Source of the DNA: Benincasa hispida
Lineage: Eukaryota; Streptophyta; Magnoliopsida; Cucurbitales; Cucurbitaceae
NCBI RefSeq assembly: GCF_009727055.1
Contig: NC_052351.1
Coordinates: forward strand, 12,223,019 to 12,287,018
Length of the DNA: 64,000 nucleotides
Direction: 5' to 3'
Below are positions 47,506 to 60,180 of the stretch, in pieces. The first letter of the stretch is position 1, and each line of letters begins with the position of its first letter. The notes under the pieces were generated by a model. The model had not been told where the DNA came from. It saw only the letters and a program-made list of their open reading frames with translations, and ran no database searches. A program made the position numbers and the translations under genes.

Positions 47506-48520
47506 ATATTAGGTAAATTTGGTCATATCTAGAATAATCATTGATGAAGTTGATGAAATATTCATACCCTCCTCGAACTTTAACATTCATCGAACTACAG
47601 AGGTTTGAATGTACTAGCTCTAAGGGTTCTTTAGCTCTAGTACTAGCTCTAAGGGTTCTTTAGCTCTAAGACCTTTTCCTATAAAAGATCTTTTGGTCAT
47701 TTTACCCTCAAGACAAGATTCATATGCTGACAGATAATTTTCTTCTAACTGATTTAGGAGTCCATTCTTAACCAAGTTCCCAATCCTATTGAGATTTATG
47801 TGGCCTGTGGCCTAGTCTTAAGTGCCAAAGATATGCATTAGAAGAAATTTTACGTTTCTTATTCCGAGTCTTAGCTGTTTTAAATATCTCTTTTACCTCA
47901 GTTGATTTTAACACATATAAGTTATTTTCCAGTTTTGCAGAACATATTTTAATACCTTTTGAAATAATGAACATTTCATTATATTCAAAAGAGACTTTAT
48001 ACTTTTGTTCTAACAAACATGAGATAGATATTAAATTCCTCCTCACGGAAGGAATGTAATAAACATTTTTAAGTAAAATGAATCTATCTTCAATAAATAA
48101 TTTCATATCTCCCACCGCTTTTGTTGAAACAACCTCCCCGGTCCCTACCTTAAAAGTTGTTTCACCTTCTTAAGCTGTTTCCAAGAACTATTTTTTTGAG
48201 CAAACGCATAAATATGATCAGCAACACCTGAATCTAATATCCAGGTTAATTTATCATTTTCCATTAAACATGTCTCAATGAACAAGCAAATCATAATTAC
48301 TTTGTTGTGCTTCTTTTGTTTCCTCATCTACGACATTCAAAACATTTGTTTCGTAGATGAGTTGAGAGATAGAGGACATTCCTCTGTTAAAACAAATTTC
48401 AAATAATCATTGCTAGTACTTCGTTTATTTTTTATGTCGAATGTTTAAAACCGTTATTTTTATTGGAAGCGAGTGATTTTGAAGAAGTCGACATGTTGAA
48501 ATTATAAAACAATTAGTAAT
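47506..48520 (-). pseudogene. Truncated copia pol fragment (protease to start of integrase), first copy of the array
   Basis: On the minus strand: a gag start near 48495 (MSTSS) with most of gag deleted, then the protease region (LTWILDSGVADHIYAF, 48327-48145), the GAG-pre-integrase region (48115-47786, YLWHLRLGHRPHKS) and the first part of integrase (YFINFINDYSR, near 47560). The sequence stops at about 47510, so the rest of integrase, reverse transcriptase and RNase H are missing. Stops are frequent. A 27-29 bp tandem duplication lies at about 47612-47665. Confidence 0.75.
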
Positions 48521-49585
48521 TTTTTTAAAATCCAATCATGTTTTAGCAAAATATAATGTACCCAATTTTCATTATTTTATTTGCAACAATACTTTAGTGA
48601 GTTAGAATAGATGTTATCGAGGGGCAGTCAAATACTTCTTCACTGAAGTAAGACATTCTTGACTAAATATTAATTCCAAAATAACTCATATTTTTTTAGT
48701 CATTTAGTTACTGTTTTTGGTCAAGAACTTACCAGTACTTAGTAATTCTCGTAAGTGTAACCCTCCATTTTTAGACCTCAGAAGTTGGCCCAAACGATGC
48801 TACGAAATTGGAGAGTCAAGGTTGTGAATCGACCTAAGAAATACTATCCATTTCTGGAGTTTGAGTTGTTGAATCCCATGCTACAACCTTCTGAGAGGAT
48901 AGCCGCCATAAACGACTAGCGTAGGTCGCATAAAGTCAACAAGTAGGTGTAACATAGGAATCTTACGGTCCAAACTAATGGAAGAGACCGCAGGACATGT
49001 TGACAGACATCCTTCACCCACTTACAATGAACTACTTACCCTATTTACCTTACTATTGACCCATGCAAATACTTTCCGAATGGAGGTCACTTCTAGGGTG
49101 ACACGAAACCGAGCATGAATTTCACGGTGTGAACTCTTAGGGATGCGAGAGCTAAGAACAACATATCATATATGTTATTAATCTCCCACTGAAGTATTTT
49201 ATTTGTTTTGGATAAACATTTACTTAGGTATATTTGGGCTAATAAAAAACCTAAGTCTAAGTGATTATCCAAGTATAACGTTTATATTTGGATTTTATCC
49301 TACGACGTCAAGGTGATAAACCAGTTTTAAAACCTCACATCACTCACGCATGCTCATAAAATCGAGTAAACAACACTCACTTATTCGGTTATAATCCCCA
49401 GGTAGGAGGTGTTCCGTAAACCGTCAGCTTAAATACCTCTAACCTTAGACATAATTATAGACCAGTTGAGTTTATAACCAAAATTTACAAGATAACGGCC
49501 TATTTTAACTATTAAAACAAGTTGCTATTTCTTGACCTAGGTGAGCATATTTCTTATCTTTGTTATGGATTTTAAATGTCTAATT
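48521..49585 (-). mobile_element. Leader region of the first minus-strand copia copy
   Basis: Non-coding. It matches 61030-62410 in the second copy block by block. It has one unit of the roughly 155-bp leader repeat, where the second copy has three, and it lacks about 980 bp next to the LTR, including the primer site. Confidence 0.75.
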
Positions 49586-50575
49586 TATTGGATTCAGGAA
49601 GCAAGCAGTGGAAGTAAAACAAGATCATTAAACATTCTTATTAATTAATTTTGGCTTCAAACTAAGCATGCTTATAAATTAAAAACAGAGTTTCAACACT
49701 AACCTTTGAAGTATCTTTGATTCACGATCTTCAGCTGCAATCTCCTTTATTTCTGCTTGTGAACCACCACAAGGCCTTCCCTACTATCCTCTTGGTGCCT
49801 TGGATTGATTGTGGGACTCAAAATAAGCTTGGATTAAGGGAATATGGAGAGAAGGTTTATGGTTTTGATAATATGAAGAACAATTCTTCCATCACTTTTT
49901 CTCAGCAAAATTGCAACTGATTGCATGCCTATTTCCACTCAGATTTTAAGTTTATATTGCATGATCATCATGTGAACTCATTTGCTGCATGAGATCCAAC
50001 ACCTACTTGCAATTTGAGGTGGATGTAGAAGTGCAAATGTGACTAAGAAACTTGCTTTCTTAGCGGGAAAATCCCACATTTTCAATTTTTCAATTTTCTT
50101 CTTTTTATCTTGATTTCCAAAACCAAAATAAACATATTAATAAAAAATTGAAAATTAATTTTACAAACTTAATTAAATCAATAATTAATTTTCTAATAAA
50201 ATTAATAAATTAATTAAAATCACCTACTTGCATGTGAACTCAATAATTAATTTAATATTACATTAATTTATCACCAAATCCATTACTATGAATCTTTATT
50301 CATGAATTTAATATTTAAATCATATTTAAATATTAAACGATTCGCTAATTCCGCTTAATTCTAATTTGAACGTTTTAAATCAACTTATGACACTACTCTA
50401 ATGCTAATCCATTTTGTGAGCTAGTAGGGGGACCTAGTGGACCTACAGATCATGAGCTCCAACGATCCGAGATTAATTAGCTAAACTCTTCATACCGAAT
50501 TAACCCTCATTCTTTAACTAATAGGTCACTCCACTAAAGCCTGTAGTTGTACTTCTCCACTGTAGATATACTGTG
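49586..50575 (-). mobile_element. Copia LTR shared by two copies, segment 1 of 3
   Basis: 49586-50210 matches 63383-64000. Its terminal dinucleotide is mutated (TA for TG). The segment ends with CTGTG at 50571-50575, the target copy of the solo LTR that follows, and continues at 52605. Confidence 0.85.
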
Positions 50576-52604
50576 TGTTAGGATTGGTATCCTAATTCTT
50601 CCAATGGTCTCGTAGTTTGTAAACATTTTGTACACATATTGTTATTAATAAAATAAGTGTTTTTTTTATTTGCATTTACTCAAATCCAATAAACTAAGAT
50701 CATCGATTATTTCATGTAACTTAAACATGTATGTGAGACATACGAGTGGATCATGGCTTAAGTAATAGCCTAAATGGTCTGTAGTATAAGGATAAAAGAG
50801 GGATACCTTATCCTGGTAATACTACTGATACGACCCGTTTTGTAGATATTTACAAGTATTGCAAAGTGGTTACAAATGGTCTGATCCTGACCATTCATAT
50901 GGAGACATGCGAGCGAGGGTATCCTATACAAAGTTTGTATAAGACTGGACCATGAGATGGTTAGTCTCCTTATATAACGCTGTTGATAATTGAGACTTAC
51001 ATTTCACTAAAATGACCATAGGTGACATGACCTTAATCCAGAGTGAGTTGGAAACTTCTACTTATGAGGGCGGTCCTTTGATTAGTATGGGTGAGCGTGG
51101 CCAGATTGCCAACTCAACAAGCCTACCTTTTTGGGGATTCGTCTGATTGGGGAGTTGGAAACTCAGCTACACAAGATCGAATTCATTCCTTCCCCGAAGC
51201 AGGGGTAAGTAGATAGATTACTTTCTTAAGAGCTGATTCCGGGTCTTGAACATAGTGGACGCACCATCTCTTTGGAAGTGAGGACTCAATCATAGTAGGA
51301 CTATGACTTATTGTTTATTAGAAGAATCAGTGGTACTTAAAGAGTTAGATGTAACTATAGGGGCAAAATGATAAATTGACCCAACTGTGCTTACGAGCGA
51401 TTTGTGAAGTGTCATCGCACTGTTGATTGGTTATATGGACATAAAAATATACCTACAGTGCGAAGAGTGCAAAGGCCTTTAGTGGAGTGCTCGACAGTTA
51501 ACGATGGTGGATCTCGTGACTAAAAAGTTTAGTCAGTTATTCATGTATCATTGGAGCTTCAAGTTACAGGTCCATGAGGTCCACTTGGTAGCTCAATGGG
51601 TTCAAGTTGAGAATTAGATTTTGGGTTAATTTGAAGTGTTCAAATTAACAAGAGGAAATTCAATTATATGATATAATTGAATTGATGTATTAGATACATT
51701 AATTGGAGGAATTAATATAAATATGATTTATATTAAATACCATAAAATAGAAAAAGAACAATGGTTTATATGATGAAATATTAAAACTATAGGTTATAAA
51801 TATAATATGATAAGTTGGTTAATTTATAATATATTAATTTTATGATAATTAATTATTTTTCTCTAATAACCGAATTGAGTGGGAGTTTATTGGAAATTTT
51901 ATGGTACCCATGAGATAAAAAGAAAAATTGTTTTCCAAAATTAGTAGTTGATTCATTCGGAAAATTCTCACGGAAAAGGCTATCAAGTAAAAATTTTTTT
52001 TACTAAGTGATAGCCGTTGAGAGCATAAACGATTGAGTTAAGACTTGACTATATGATAGTTAATCATTTGATCGTTGCTACACTTTCGAGTACCAAAGTC
52101 TATACGATAGGCTTCATCTTCTAAATGATTAAGTACATTGTTTATAGTATAGCTATCTTCATCTCCCACTTACTCGATCGTCAACTCGATTGTATACCTC
52201 CCGTCTTCCTCAATCCAAGATCATACAGAGCCCACAACTCTTAGATTTTCACACCGAGAATACCAAGGTAACACTTGTGGTGGTGTTCTAACTTCGTTTG
52301 TGGATCAAGTTGGACTCAGTTGGGTTCGAGGAGCTTCAAGTTGTTCGTGTTGTTGGCTGGTCCGTTCGTTGCGTTCGAATGCTGCTTTGGACGCATTGGA
52401 AATTGGTCAAGGGATACTTGAAGAATAGTTCTTCAAAGGTATGCATACTCTATCCCTTGTATCCTTTTGTAGCATGCTATAATTTTTGTATATGCATAAT
52501 CTGTTCGTCTCCGTTTTGACTGTAATTGTTTATGTTCATTCTAAATGGGATTTGGAACAATCCACTTCCGCTGCTCATGGAGATCTCTATTTAGATTTCC
52601 TTCA
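50576..52604 (+). mobile_element. Copia solo LTR, plus strand, inserted in the minus-strand LTR
   Basis: A 2029-bp block starting TGTTAGGATTGG and ending TTTCCTTCA, with CTGTG on both sides. It has no gag or pol attached. It resembles the interrupted LTR, read in opposite orientation, in places (TCAAATCCAATAAACTAAGATC, TACAGGTCCATGAGGTCCAC), so it comes from a related family. A splice-donor-like AAAGGTATGC lies near 52435. Confidence 0.9.
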
Positions 52605-52959
52605 CTGTGTCCACTTGATATAACCATGATTAGTAAGTTAACCCTTCATAGGTTGTTCTTAATAACGACTGAGTCAAAAGGTTGTTTTACCCCCGAGATT
52701 ACTTCTTATTCCTTAAGTCCCATTGATCCTCTAATGAACAATTGGTTTGATATCTAATCATCAAACTGTGTCCCTCTCGGGCCAATGAGAGTGTGGGGCT
52801 CCTTGTTCAAGACACGGAGTCAGCACTTAAGGGAAAAACCTCTCTACTATCCCTGAAAGTGGGTAGGAATGAATTTCATCTTGCACCCTATGTCCTTAGC
52901 TATCTACCCGATCTTACCACTGAAATGGGAGGCTTATTGAGTTGGCGCTGCTAAGCCAA
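52605..52959 (-). mobile_element. Copia LTR, segment 2 of 3
   Basis: It starts with the second CTGTG copy (52605-52609) and continues the minus-strand LTR (TCCACTTGATATAACC). It ends with GCCAA, the left target copy of the following nested element. Confidence 0.85.
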
Positions 52960-54778
52960 TGTAACGTAGAATTTTGATGTTGTCTTTTATCACACAACGC
53001 ATGGATGATTATAACGCAAGTTTATGATATATGTTACTACTTCTAGATGTGTGCATTATTAATGGAATGTTTGTAGTATGCTATGCGTTGTCACAAGTTT
53101 CCTTGCGTTGGAACCAAGTATAATTTCACTGCAAATTTTTCGGAGTGATCCGAGGTCGAACACAGGAATTGCATAGTTAATGCGCTACGTTCGTGATATA
53201 TGCGACCGGGGGTTTTTCAAGTAATAAAAGATTGGTTTATACAGGTATTTAAAAGTTTGCGGTATAAGTAAAATTGCGATAATAGTGTTGGTATAAAATA
53301 TAAATCTAGCTATTTAATGATACAAGATACAGGAATACGATACTATTACTGAGTTTTGAGACTGACTGTGAAAATATACAAAGGGTTCATGTTATGCGTG
53401 ACAAGTCTTATATATATGAAAAGAATAAAAAAGATAAACAAGTGTAAACATCAAGTTATTAATTGCGTTAAAGACAATAATACCGTTTCCACTTTCCCTT
53501 GACGTACACCTCTCGGTGATCGGCGTGTTCCACATCTCTTGGTGAAATAGGGATGAACGTAATGAACGCAAGGTTACTTCCATCTTGGAAGTATTCTCGC
53601 TTTAGTTAACGCATTCTTCCAATCTTCTTCGACAGGAGGAATGGCATTCTTCACTTCTGCTTTACAGGTGAAAATGCCGTCTAGTATGCTTTAACTAAAC
53701 ATATTCATTTCTTTAGCACAGATTAATTTACTTGTTAGATGCATGCTAATTACTAAGGGATTAAGAAAACATCATGGAGAAATCGATTAATGGAGGATGG
53801 AAATAGACAGAAAGATGGAGATGAAAATATCATGACATTCAATACTAATATTTAGCGTATGATACAAGGTGTGAATGATAGACTAGAAGATAAATACAAT
53901 TGATGATTAAAGAGATGGAAAAATTACAGAAAAGTGTCAACGTCTTGACACAGATCTGGATGGTGGATGTGCTTACGGCGAATGGAGTGAATGTGAGAAG
54001 AGCTTCCCTTTAGGCTTGCTCATCCGGAGATAGTGACCTTGGTACAGAGCTTCAACGGCGGGGATTGAAAGGATTTTCCCTGAGACTCACCTCTTGGCCT
54101 TGTCTCTTAAATCTTCCCCGATCTTCTTCGATCAGGCTCTTCAGACCAGTCTCTCTCTCAATATACAAATATTAAAATATGCCCGTATTAAGTATATTTT
54201 CCAATAGAATTTCAGAGGCTATTTATAGGCTCAACATTGACTCTCTGAGTGTGGACCCCACTTTATTGTTATGGAAATTTTGGAAATGGTGGAGTGAATA
54301 TTCCTTCTGTTACGTGATCAATCCCATCAGAAATGCACAACAGTCAGCTGTACACGTGTTAGGATCCTCCGCAATTGCGTTGCTCTTTTGCATCCTTGAT
54401 CGTTTGTTCGCATCCGGTGTTGTTTTTTTATTACCGCATGCGGTTGAGATTGCGGTAATTACTTAGCTCTTGATCGATTGTCACATGCGCCGTCTGCGTT
54501 GATCGTCTATTCATTCCTGAATGATGGGCGCAATGCAACGTAGATGTGTTGTTCAGATTATCTTGAGCCATGAACGCATGCGGTGACTTGATTTCCTGCA
54601 AAATAGATTTGAAATATTCTCTTCTACCATCGTAATGGTGTCAGTGGGTGTATTGACGAAAATTTATAATTCTTGCAGTTCTTAGTTAATTTCTTTATAA
54701 TTGACGCAACTTTCCTTTCTTTTGGCCGCAATATCTAAATAAAGAAGTATAAATAACTTGTATTTCTACAAGTTATCA
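52960..54778 (-). repeat. 3' LTR of the non-autonomous element (1819 bp)
   Basis: It starts TGTAACGTAG and ends CAAGTTATCA. Over the first 300 bp I count about a dozen differences from the right LTR, mostly transitions. A minus-strand TATA box (CCTATAAATAGCC) lies near 54215-54230. Confidence 0.92.
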
Positions 54779-56868
54779 CACTCCTAAATTTAGATATATG
54801 CTTGTCCTCAAGCATATCTTCTACTAAGGCAATAATGCTCAATTCCTATCCTAAATTTTGCGTTGATTGGTTGCTCCGAATGCTCCACCTAGGCACTTTA
54901 CTTAACATCGCAATTTCCTTCTATCCTTGAAAATTCATAACAAAGGCCTACTTTATTCTTCTATACTACAAATTTCTGCTCAAAATTTCTTTTCTAGTTT
55001 TAAAAAGAATGTTTACCTCTTCTTGTCAAAACAACTTGATGTTTCTGGATGCAGTGGTCAAACTTTACGTCATTTATTAGATACTGTTGATCATGGTTAC
55101 ACCCTTCGTTTTGGCTTGTTCCCATGGGTGTCATGCGAACATCCAACTACGGTTGTGTGCCAATCTCAACTTTAACTCATGAATTTCAGAGGAGTTGTCT
55201 CTTGTTTCTTTTATTTTTCTCTCTCATTTTTTTTTTCTTTTCATATTGCGTTGTTCTTGGAAACCCACCTTCGTTTTGGCTTGCTCCTATAGGTGTCATG
55301 CGAACATCCAACTACGAGCAAGCTCCTTTCACAACTTAACTTTTATCAGGTTGGGATTTTTTTTTTTTTTGAGGTTTCCCTTGCGCTGACATTGGAGTTT
55401 ATATGATTTTTTTCCCACCCCCAAATTTAAAGATGCGCAAGGTCCTCATTACGTTGTTTGGACAGAATAGACAAACACTTAGACAAAATTTCGAAAAGAA
55501 GGTTTGAGCAGAATTTTGAAAGATAAAAGGTAAAGCATTGCTATAGCTATGAATTAACTAAGTGTTAGTCAGAAAATACAAGGTGTGGGAAATGTTCCTA
55601 AGTGTATGCATATTATACATCATGGTTGAGCAATGATAACACAAAGTAAAGATCAAGAATATCGCAAAGTTGACAAAGGATGATAAAGAAGAGGCACATG
55701 CATATAGAGAGAATTGCTACTCAGTTGTATTGAAAATTAACTAAGTATACAAGTAATTACAGATATCGCAATACAGAAAGTTTTGCCTGTACAAAGAATC
55801 AAAGAATTTAATTAAACCTAGAGAAATAATGAATTGCAGTTATCTTTTGAATTTGATTCAGATGGGTGCACGATTAAAAATTACATCACGCTTCCATTAA
55901 CGCAACTACATTTTTGCTGAGGACGGGCAACAACGCATGTATTCCCGCAACACACCCCTTAACTTAATGCATTTCTGGAGGACGGGCGCATGGTATTTCT
56001 ACCAGCGCAACACTACCTCAACATAGTACATCTTTGCTATTGACGGACAAAGAAAACATACGAGCGCAACACACCCCTCAACGCAATGCATTTGGGTGTA
56101 ATGGATGCAAAGTGTATCTGTTAACATGGAATGCACCCATCATCGCGTTATATACCAATTTTTATTGTTCTTTTTAATTCATCAATAATACAAGTCGAAA
56201 AGACTTTGTGGTATTCAACTTTTCATCCAGTCATTCACAAAAATTTTAAGAACATCGCTACTAATGCCTACAAATTAAAGGAATTGGACATGACATGGAA
56301 AGATACTAATGAATAAAATTGAAGGAAAATACAAAAAGCATTAAAGGCTAATTCTAATAAGCATTAAATAACACAATTTAGAAAGTAGTAAAGAAAACTG
56401 TAAAGAAAGCGATTAAACATAGATATAGGGATGCTGATTGAAAGAAGTTTTTTTCAGAGTTACCGTAATAGCATCCCCTGCAAGCGGTCAATCCTGCTTG
56501 CACAATGTCATCAAGGACATTGTCCACCTCTTTGCCTCATCCCGCAATGTGTACGGGAAGAGATATAATCTAATTCCTTCGGGAATCACACCAGGCATAG
56601 AGAATGCGTTGCACATTTCTCAAACCTTGCATTCTCCACAACCGTAAGTCTTGAAATTCCGGCTCTTAATATGGTTCTGATATGCTCCTGCATGAAAAAT
56701 ACACCTGATCTCTAGGTCAGCTTAGAATTTATGGATAAATTCCAGTACTTATAAACCGTCAGCCTGCTCTTCGCGATAAACAGACAGTACAAAGAGATCT
56801 GTCCTGCACATACCACAAAAGTATTCAACACTAACCATTACCAATCCCCAACAACGGCGCCATAAACT
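54779..56868 (-). mobile_element. Internal region without coding capacity
   Basis: On the minus strand a polypurine-like TTTAGGAGTG abuts the left LTR. Two copies of a roughly 50-bp motif (CTTCGTTTTGGCTTG...GAACATCCAACTAC) lie at 55104-55150 and 55269-55320. Degenerate tandem units with CGCAACACACCCC and GACGGGC words lie at 55885-56110. No gag, protease, integrase or reverse transcriptase motif was found. Confidence 0.85.
56843..56862 (-). other. Primer binding site resembling tRNA-Asp
   Basis: The minus strand reads TGGCGCCGTTGTTGGGGA, complementary to the 3' end of plant tRNA-Asp apart from the two middle bases. It lies about six bases inside the right LTR boundary. Confidence 0.85.
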
Positions 56869-58717
56869 TGTAACGTAGATTTTTGATGTTGTCTTTATCA
56901 CACAATGCATGGATGATTATAACACAAGTTTATGATATATGTTACTACTTCTAGATGTATGTGTTATTAATGGAATGTTTGTAGTATGCTATGCGTTGTC
57001 ACAAGTTTCCTTGCGTTGAAACCAAGTATAATTTCACTGCAAGTTTCTCGGAGTGATCCGAGGTCGAACACAGGAATTGCGTAGTTAATGCGTTACGTTC
57101 GTGATATATGCGACCGGGGGTTTTTTAAGTAATAAAAGATTGGTTTATATAGGTATTTAAAGTTGCGGTAAAGTAAAATTGTGTGGTAAAGTAAAGTTGC
57201 AACAATAAAATAAAGTTCGATAAAAGTAAACCCAAGCTATTATGATATAAGATACAGGATACCGATACATGATACTGAGTTTGAGACTGACTATGAAGAT
57301 TATACAAAGGGTCATGTTATGTGGTGGCAAGTCTTTATGTATGAAACAAAAATAGAAAAGATAACTATTATAAACATCGCAAGTTATTAATTGCGTTAAA
57401 GACATAACTACGATTCCACTTTCCCTTGATGTACACCTCTCGATGATCGGCCGTGTTCCCACATCTCTGTGGTGAAACAAGGATGAACGTAATGAACGCA
57501 AGGTTGCTTCCATCTTTGTAAGTACTTCTCACTTTAGTTAACGTATTCTTCCAACCTTCTCTCGACAGGAGGAATGACATCTTTACTTCTGCTTTCACAG
57601 GTGAAAATGCTGTCTAGCATGCTTTAGCTAAACATATTCATTTCTTTAGCACAGATTAATTTACTTGTTAGATTCATGCTAATTACCAAGGGATTAAGAA
57701 AATATCATGGAGAAAGCGATTAATGGAGGACTAGAAATAGACAGAAAGATGGAGATGAAAATGATCATGACATTCAATACTAATATTTAGCGTCTGATAC
57801 ATGGTGTGAATGATAGAATAAAAAGATGAATACAATTGATGATAAAGAGATAGAAACAAATACAGAAAAGTGCCAATGTCTTGGCATAGATCTGGATGGT
57901 GGTTGTGCTTGCCGGCGGATGGAGTGAATGTAGAGAAGAGCTTCCCTCTCAAGCTTGCTCATCCGGTAGAAGTGACCTTGGTACAAAGCTTCAATGGTGG
58001 GGATTGAAAGGATTTGCCCTGAGACTCACCTCTCGGCCTTGTCTTTTAAATCTTCCCGGATCTTCTCCGATCAGGCTCTTCAGACCAATCTCTCTTAATA
58101 TACAAATATCAAAATATGCCCGTATCAAGTATATTTTCCAATAGAATTTTAGAGGCTATGTATAGGCTCAACTTTTACTCTCTGTAGTGTGGACCACACT
58201 TTATTGTTATGGAAATTTCGGAAATGGTGGAGTGAATATTCCTTATGTTACACGATCAACCCCGTCAGAAATGCACAACAGTCAGCTATACACGTGTCAG
58301 GATCCTCCGCAATTACATTGCTCTTTTGCATCCTCGATTGTTTGTCCACATGTGGTTTTGTTTTTGATTACCGCATGCGGTTGAGATTGCGGTAATTGCT
58401 TAGCTCTTGATCGATTGTCGCATGCGCCGTCATTGCATTGATCGTCTATTCATTCCTGAATGATGGGCGTAATGCGACATAGATGTGTTGTTCAGATTAT
58501 CTTGAGGCATGAACGCATGCGGTGACTTGATTTCCTACAAAACAGACTTGAAATATTCTCTTCTACCATTGCAATGGTATCAGTGGGTGTATTGATGACA
58601 ATTTATAATTCTTGCAGTTCTTAGCTAATTTCCATACAATTGATGCAATTTTCCTTTCTTTCGGCCGCAATATCTAAATAAAGTAGTATAAATAACTTGT
58701 ATTTCTACAAGTTATCA
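56869..58717 (-). repeat. 5' LTR of the non-autonomous element (1849 bp)
   Basis: It starts TGTAACGTAG and ends CAAGTTATCA. It is co-linear with the left LTR with small indels. The minus-strand promoter region corresponds to that near 54220. Confidence 0.92.
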
Positions 58718-59165
58718 GTCAACCTTCACCCATGCAAATCTAAGCATAATCCCAAATAAATAGGAGTACATAGTTTGCTCAGGATTCAGGTTAAGTTACC
58801 TAGGTCATCGTTGTGAAATACTCAGTCTTAAATAATAAACAACGTTATAAAGATCGCTTCATTTGTAGCACTCTACAACTCCTTGTAACAACTAAAGAGT
58901 GGTCTGCATCCAATAGTGTTACCAGAATAAGGCACCTAACCTTATTCATATACTATAGACCATTTTGACTATTTATTCGAACTTGATCCACTTTTATGTC
59001 TCCACATGAAGTTCAAGTACTCATGTAATAGTCATGGATCTTTTAGTTTATTGGATTTATTTCTAAAACGAAATAAGTAATTTATATATTCAATAACAAC
59101 CTATTGAATTTTCAGAATAAGTTTAATATTTACAAACCACGAGTTTTAGGACATAAAACCCAACA
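58718..59165 (-). mobile_element. Copia LTR, segment 3 of 3
   Basis: On the minus strand it starts TGTTGGGTTTTATGTCC at 59165, preceded by the purine-rich AAGTGGAAGTT (polypurine tract). The three segments together make about 1.79 kb of one LTR. Confidence 0.88.
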
Positions 59166-60180
59166 AACTTCCACTTGGACTTGAACTCTAGTGGTAACAT
59201 ATATATGAATATATAATACTGGGTTTCGGAGTTTTACGGAGAAATACAATAAAATAGGGCATCACATACCCATGGTTTGCCTTTAGGTATCATATACCCA
59301 TGGGTTTTCTCCAACTTGCCCTAGGTTATATACCTTGTAGTCCTAGTCTTACTAGGAGATTCTCAAACACTTTAGTCTTGAGAATCGTTGTAAACACGTT
59401 AGTATACAATGGACTTCTTATTAAACTATATAGAGAATGCATCTTATTTTCACAACTCTTGTTTCTCAATAATGGCTAGGAAGTCATACATTTCTCCCAC
59501 TACATCGAGGTACTCTCAACTCTTTGAGTAAGATGGATCTAATATGCTCAAACAATTTTTGTTTGTAGTGTCAATTTTGATCAATAACTCTTTATTGATA
59601 TATATTTGCTTTTATGGAACATTGTTCAAAACAATTAAGGCAACTAGGTGTAGAAAGTTTTCACTTGATTTCATGTTCTATCATAATAGCCCTAAAAATC
59701 TCAAACTTTCTATATTCCTTACTTTGATCCAATCGAAGTATTTTGGATTTTATTTTACCTAAGAAGTTTTATACACTTTGAACCTTTCAAGTGTTCTAAA
59801 CTTATAATTTTAGGTTAAATAACAATTTGCCTTTATTGTTTGCTAGCCATTTTTAAATATCTAAATATTTGCAAATGACTTTTAACTAGGTTGGTTCTAA
59901 TAGAAGTTTCTTTACAGTAGAACAAATAAAAACTTTTGCTAATGAACATTTCATTTATAAAAAAAAGTTTATACAATATGTTCTTTACAAAAAGATAAAA
60001 TAATTGTCATTACAATAACAAAAAGTAAACAAGTTTATCTTCTGACAACAACCATAACATCTCCCAATGGTCATTTTGAGATATGCTCCTATGTTCACAA
60101 TCTGGAGTACCATCTCACAGCAAGCAATCCTTAGGAACTAGTTTTCCTGTTTTGCTCTCTTCTCTGTTCTCCGCAAGGTA
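59166..60180 (-). mobile_element. 3' internal region of the second copia copy, non-coding
   Basis: About 1 kb between the polypurine tract and gag. No protease, integrase, reverse transcriptase or RNase H motif is visible in any frame. Confidence 0.65.

Larger units (their letters stand above)
52960..58717 (-). mobile_element. Complete non-autonomous LTR retrotransposon nested in the copia LTR
   Basis: Left LTR 52960-54778, internal region 54779-56868, right LTR 56869-58717. Flanks GCCAA (52955-52959) and GTCAA (58718-58722) differ by one base and serve as the target copy. The primer site and polypurine tract place transcription on the minus strand. The 2.09-kb interior has no gag or pol, so movement would have relied on proteins from a related gypsy element, probably the family at 1-10919, with which it shares the LTR terminus and a conserved internal motif. 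Confidence 0.9.

Noticed and set aside
49717..49920. 67-codon plus-strand frame
   Set aside because: It falls inside the copia LTR and is broken in the matching LTR near 63520-63720.
54179..54466. 95-codon plus-strand frame, with a similar one at 58189-58395
   Set aside because: Both lie at the same place in the two LTRs of the non-autonomous element, antisense to its transcription.
57896..58144. 82-codon plus-strand frame
   Set aside because: It is within the LTR, and not kept in the partner LTR near 53960-54200.
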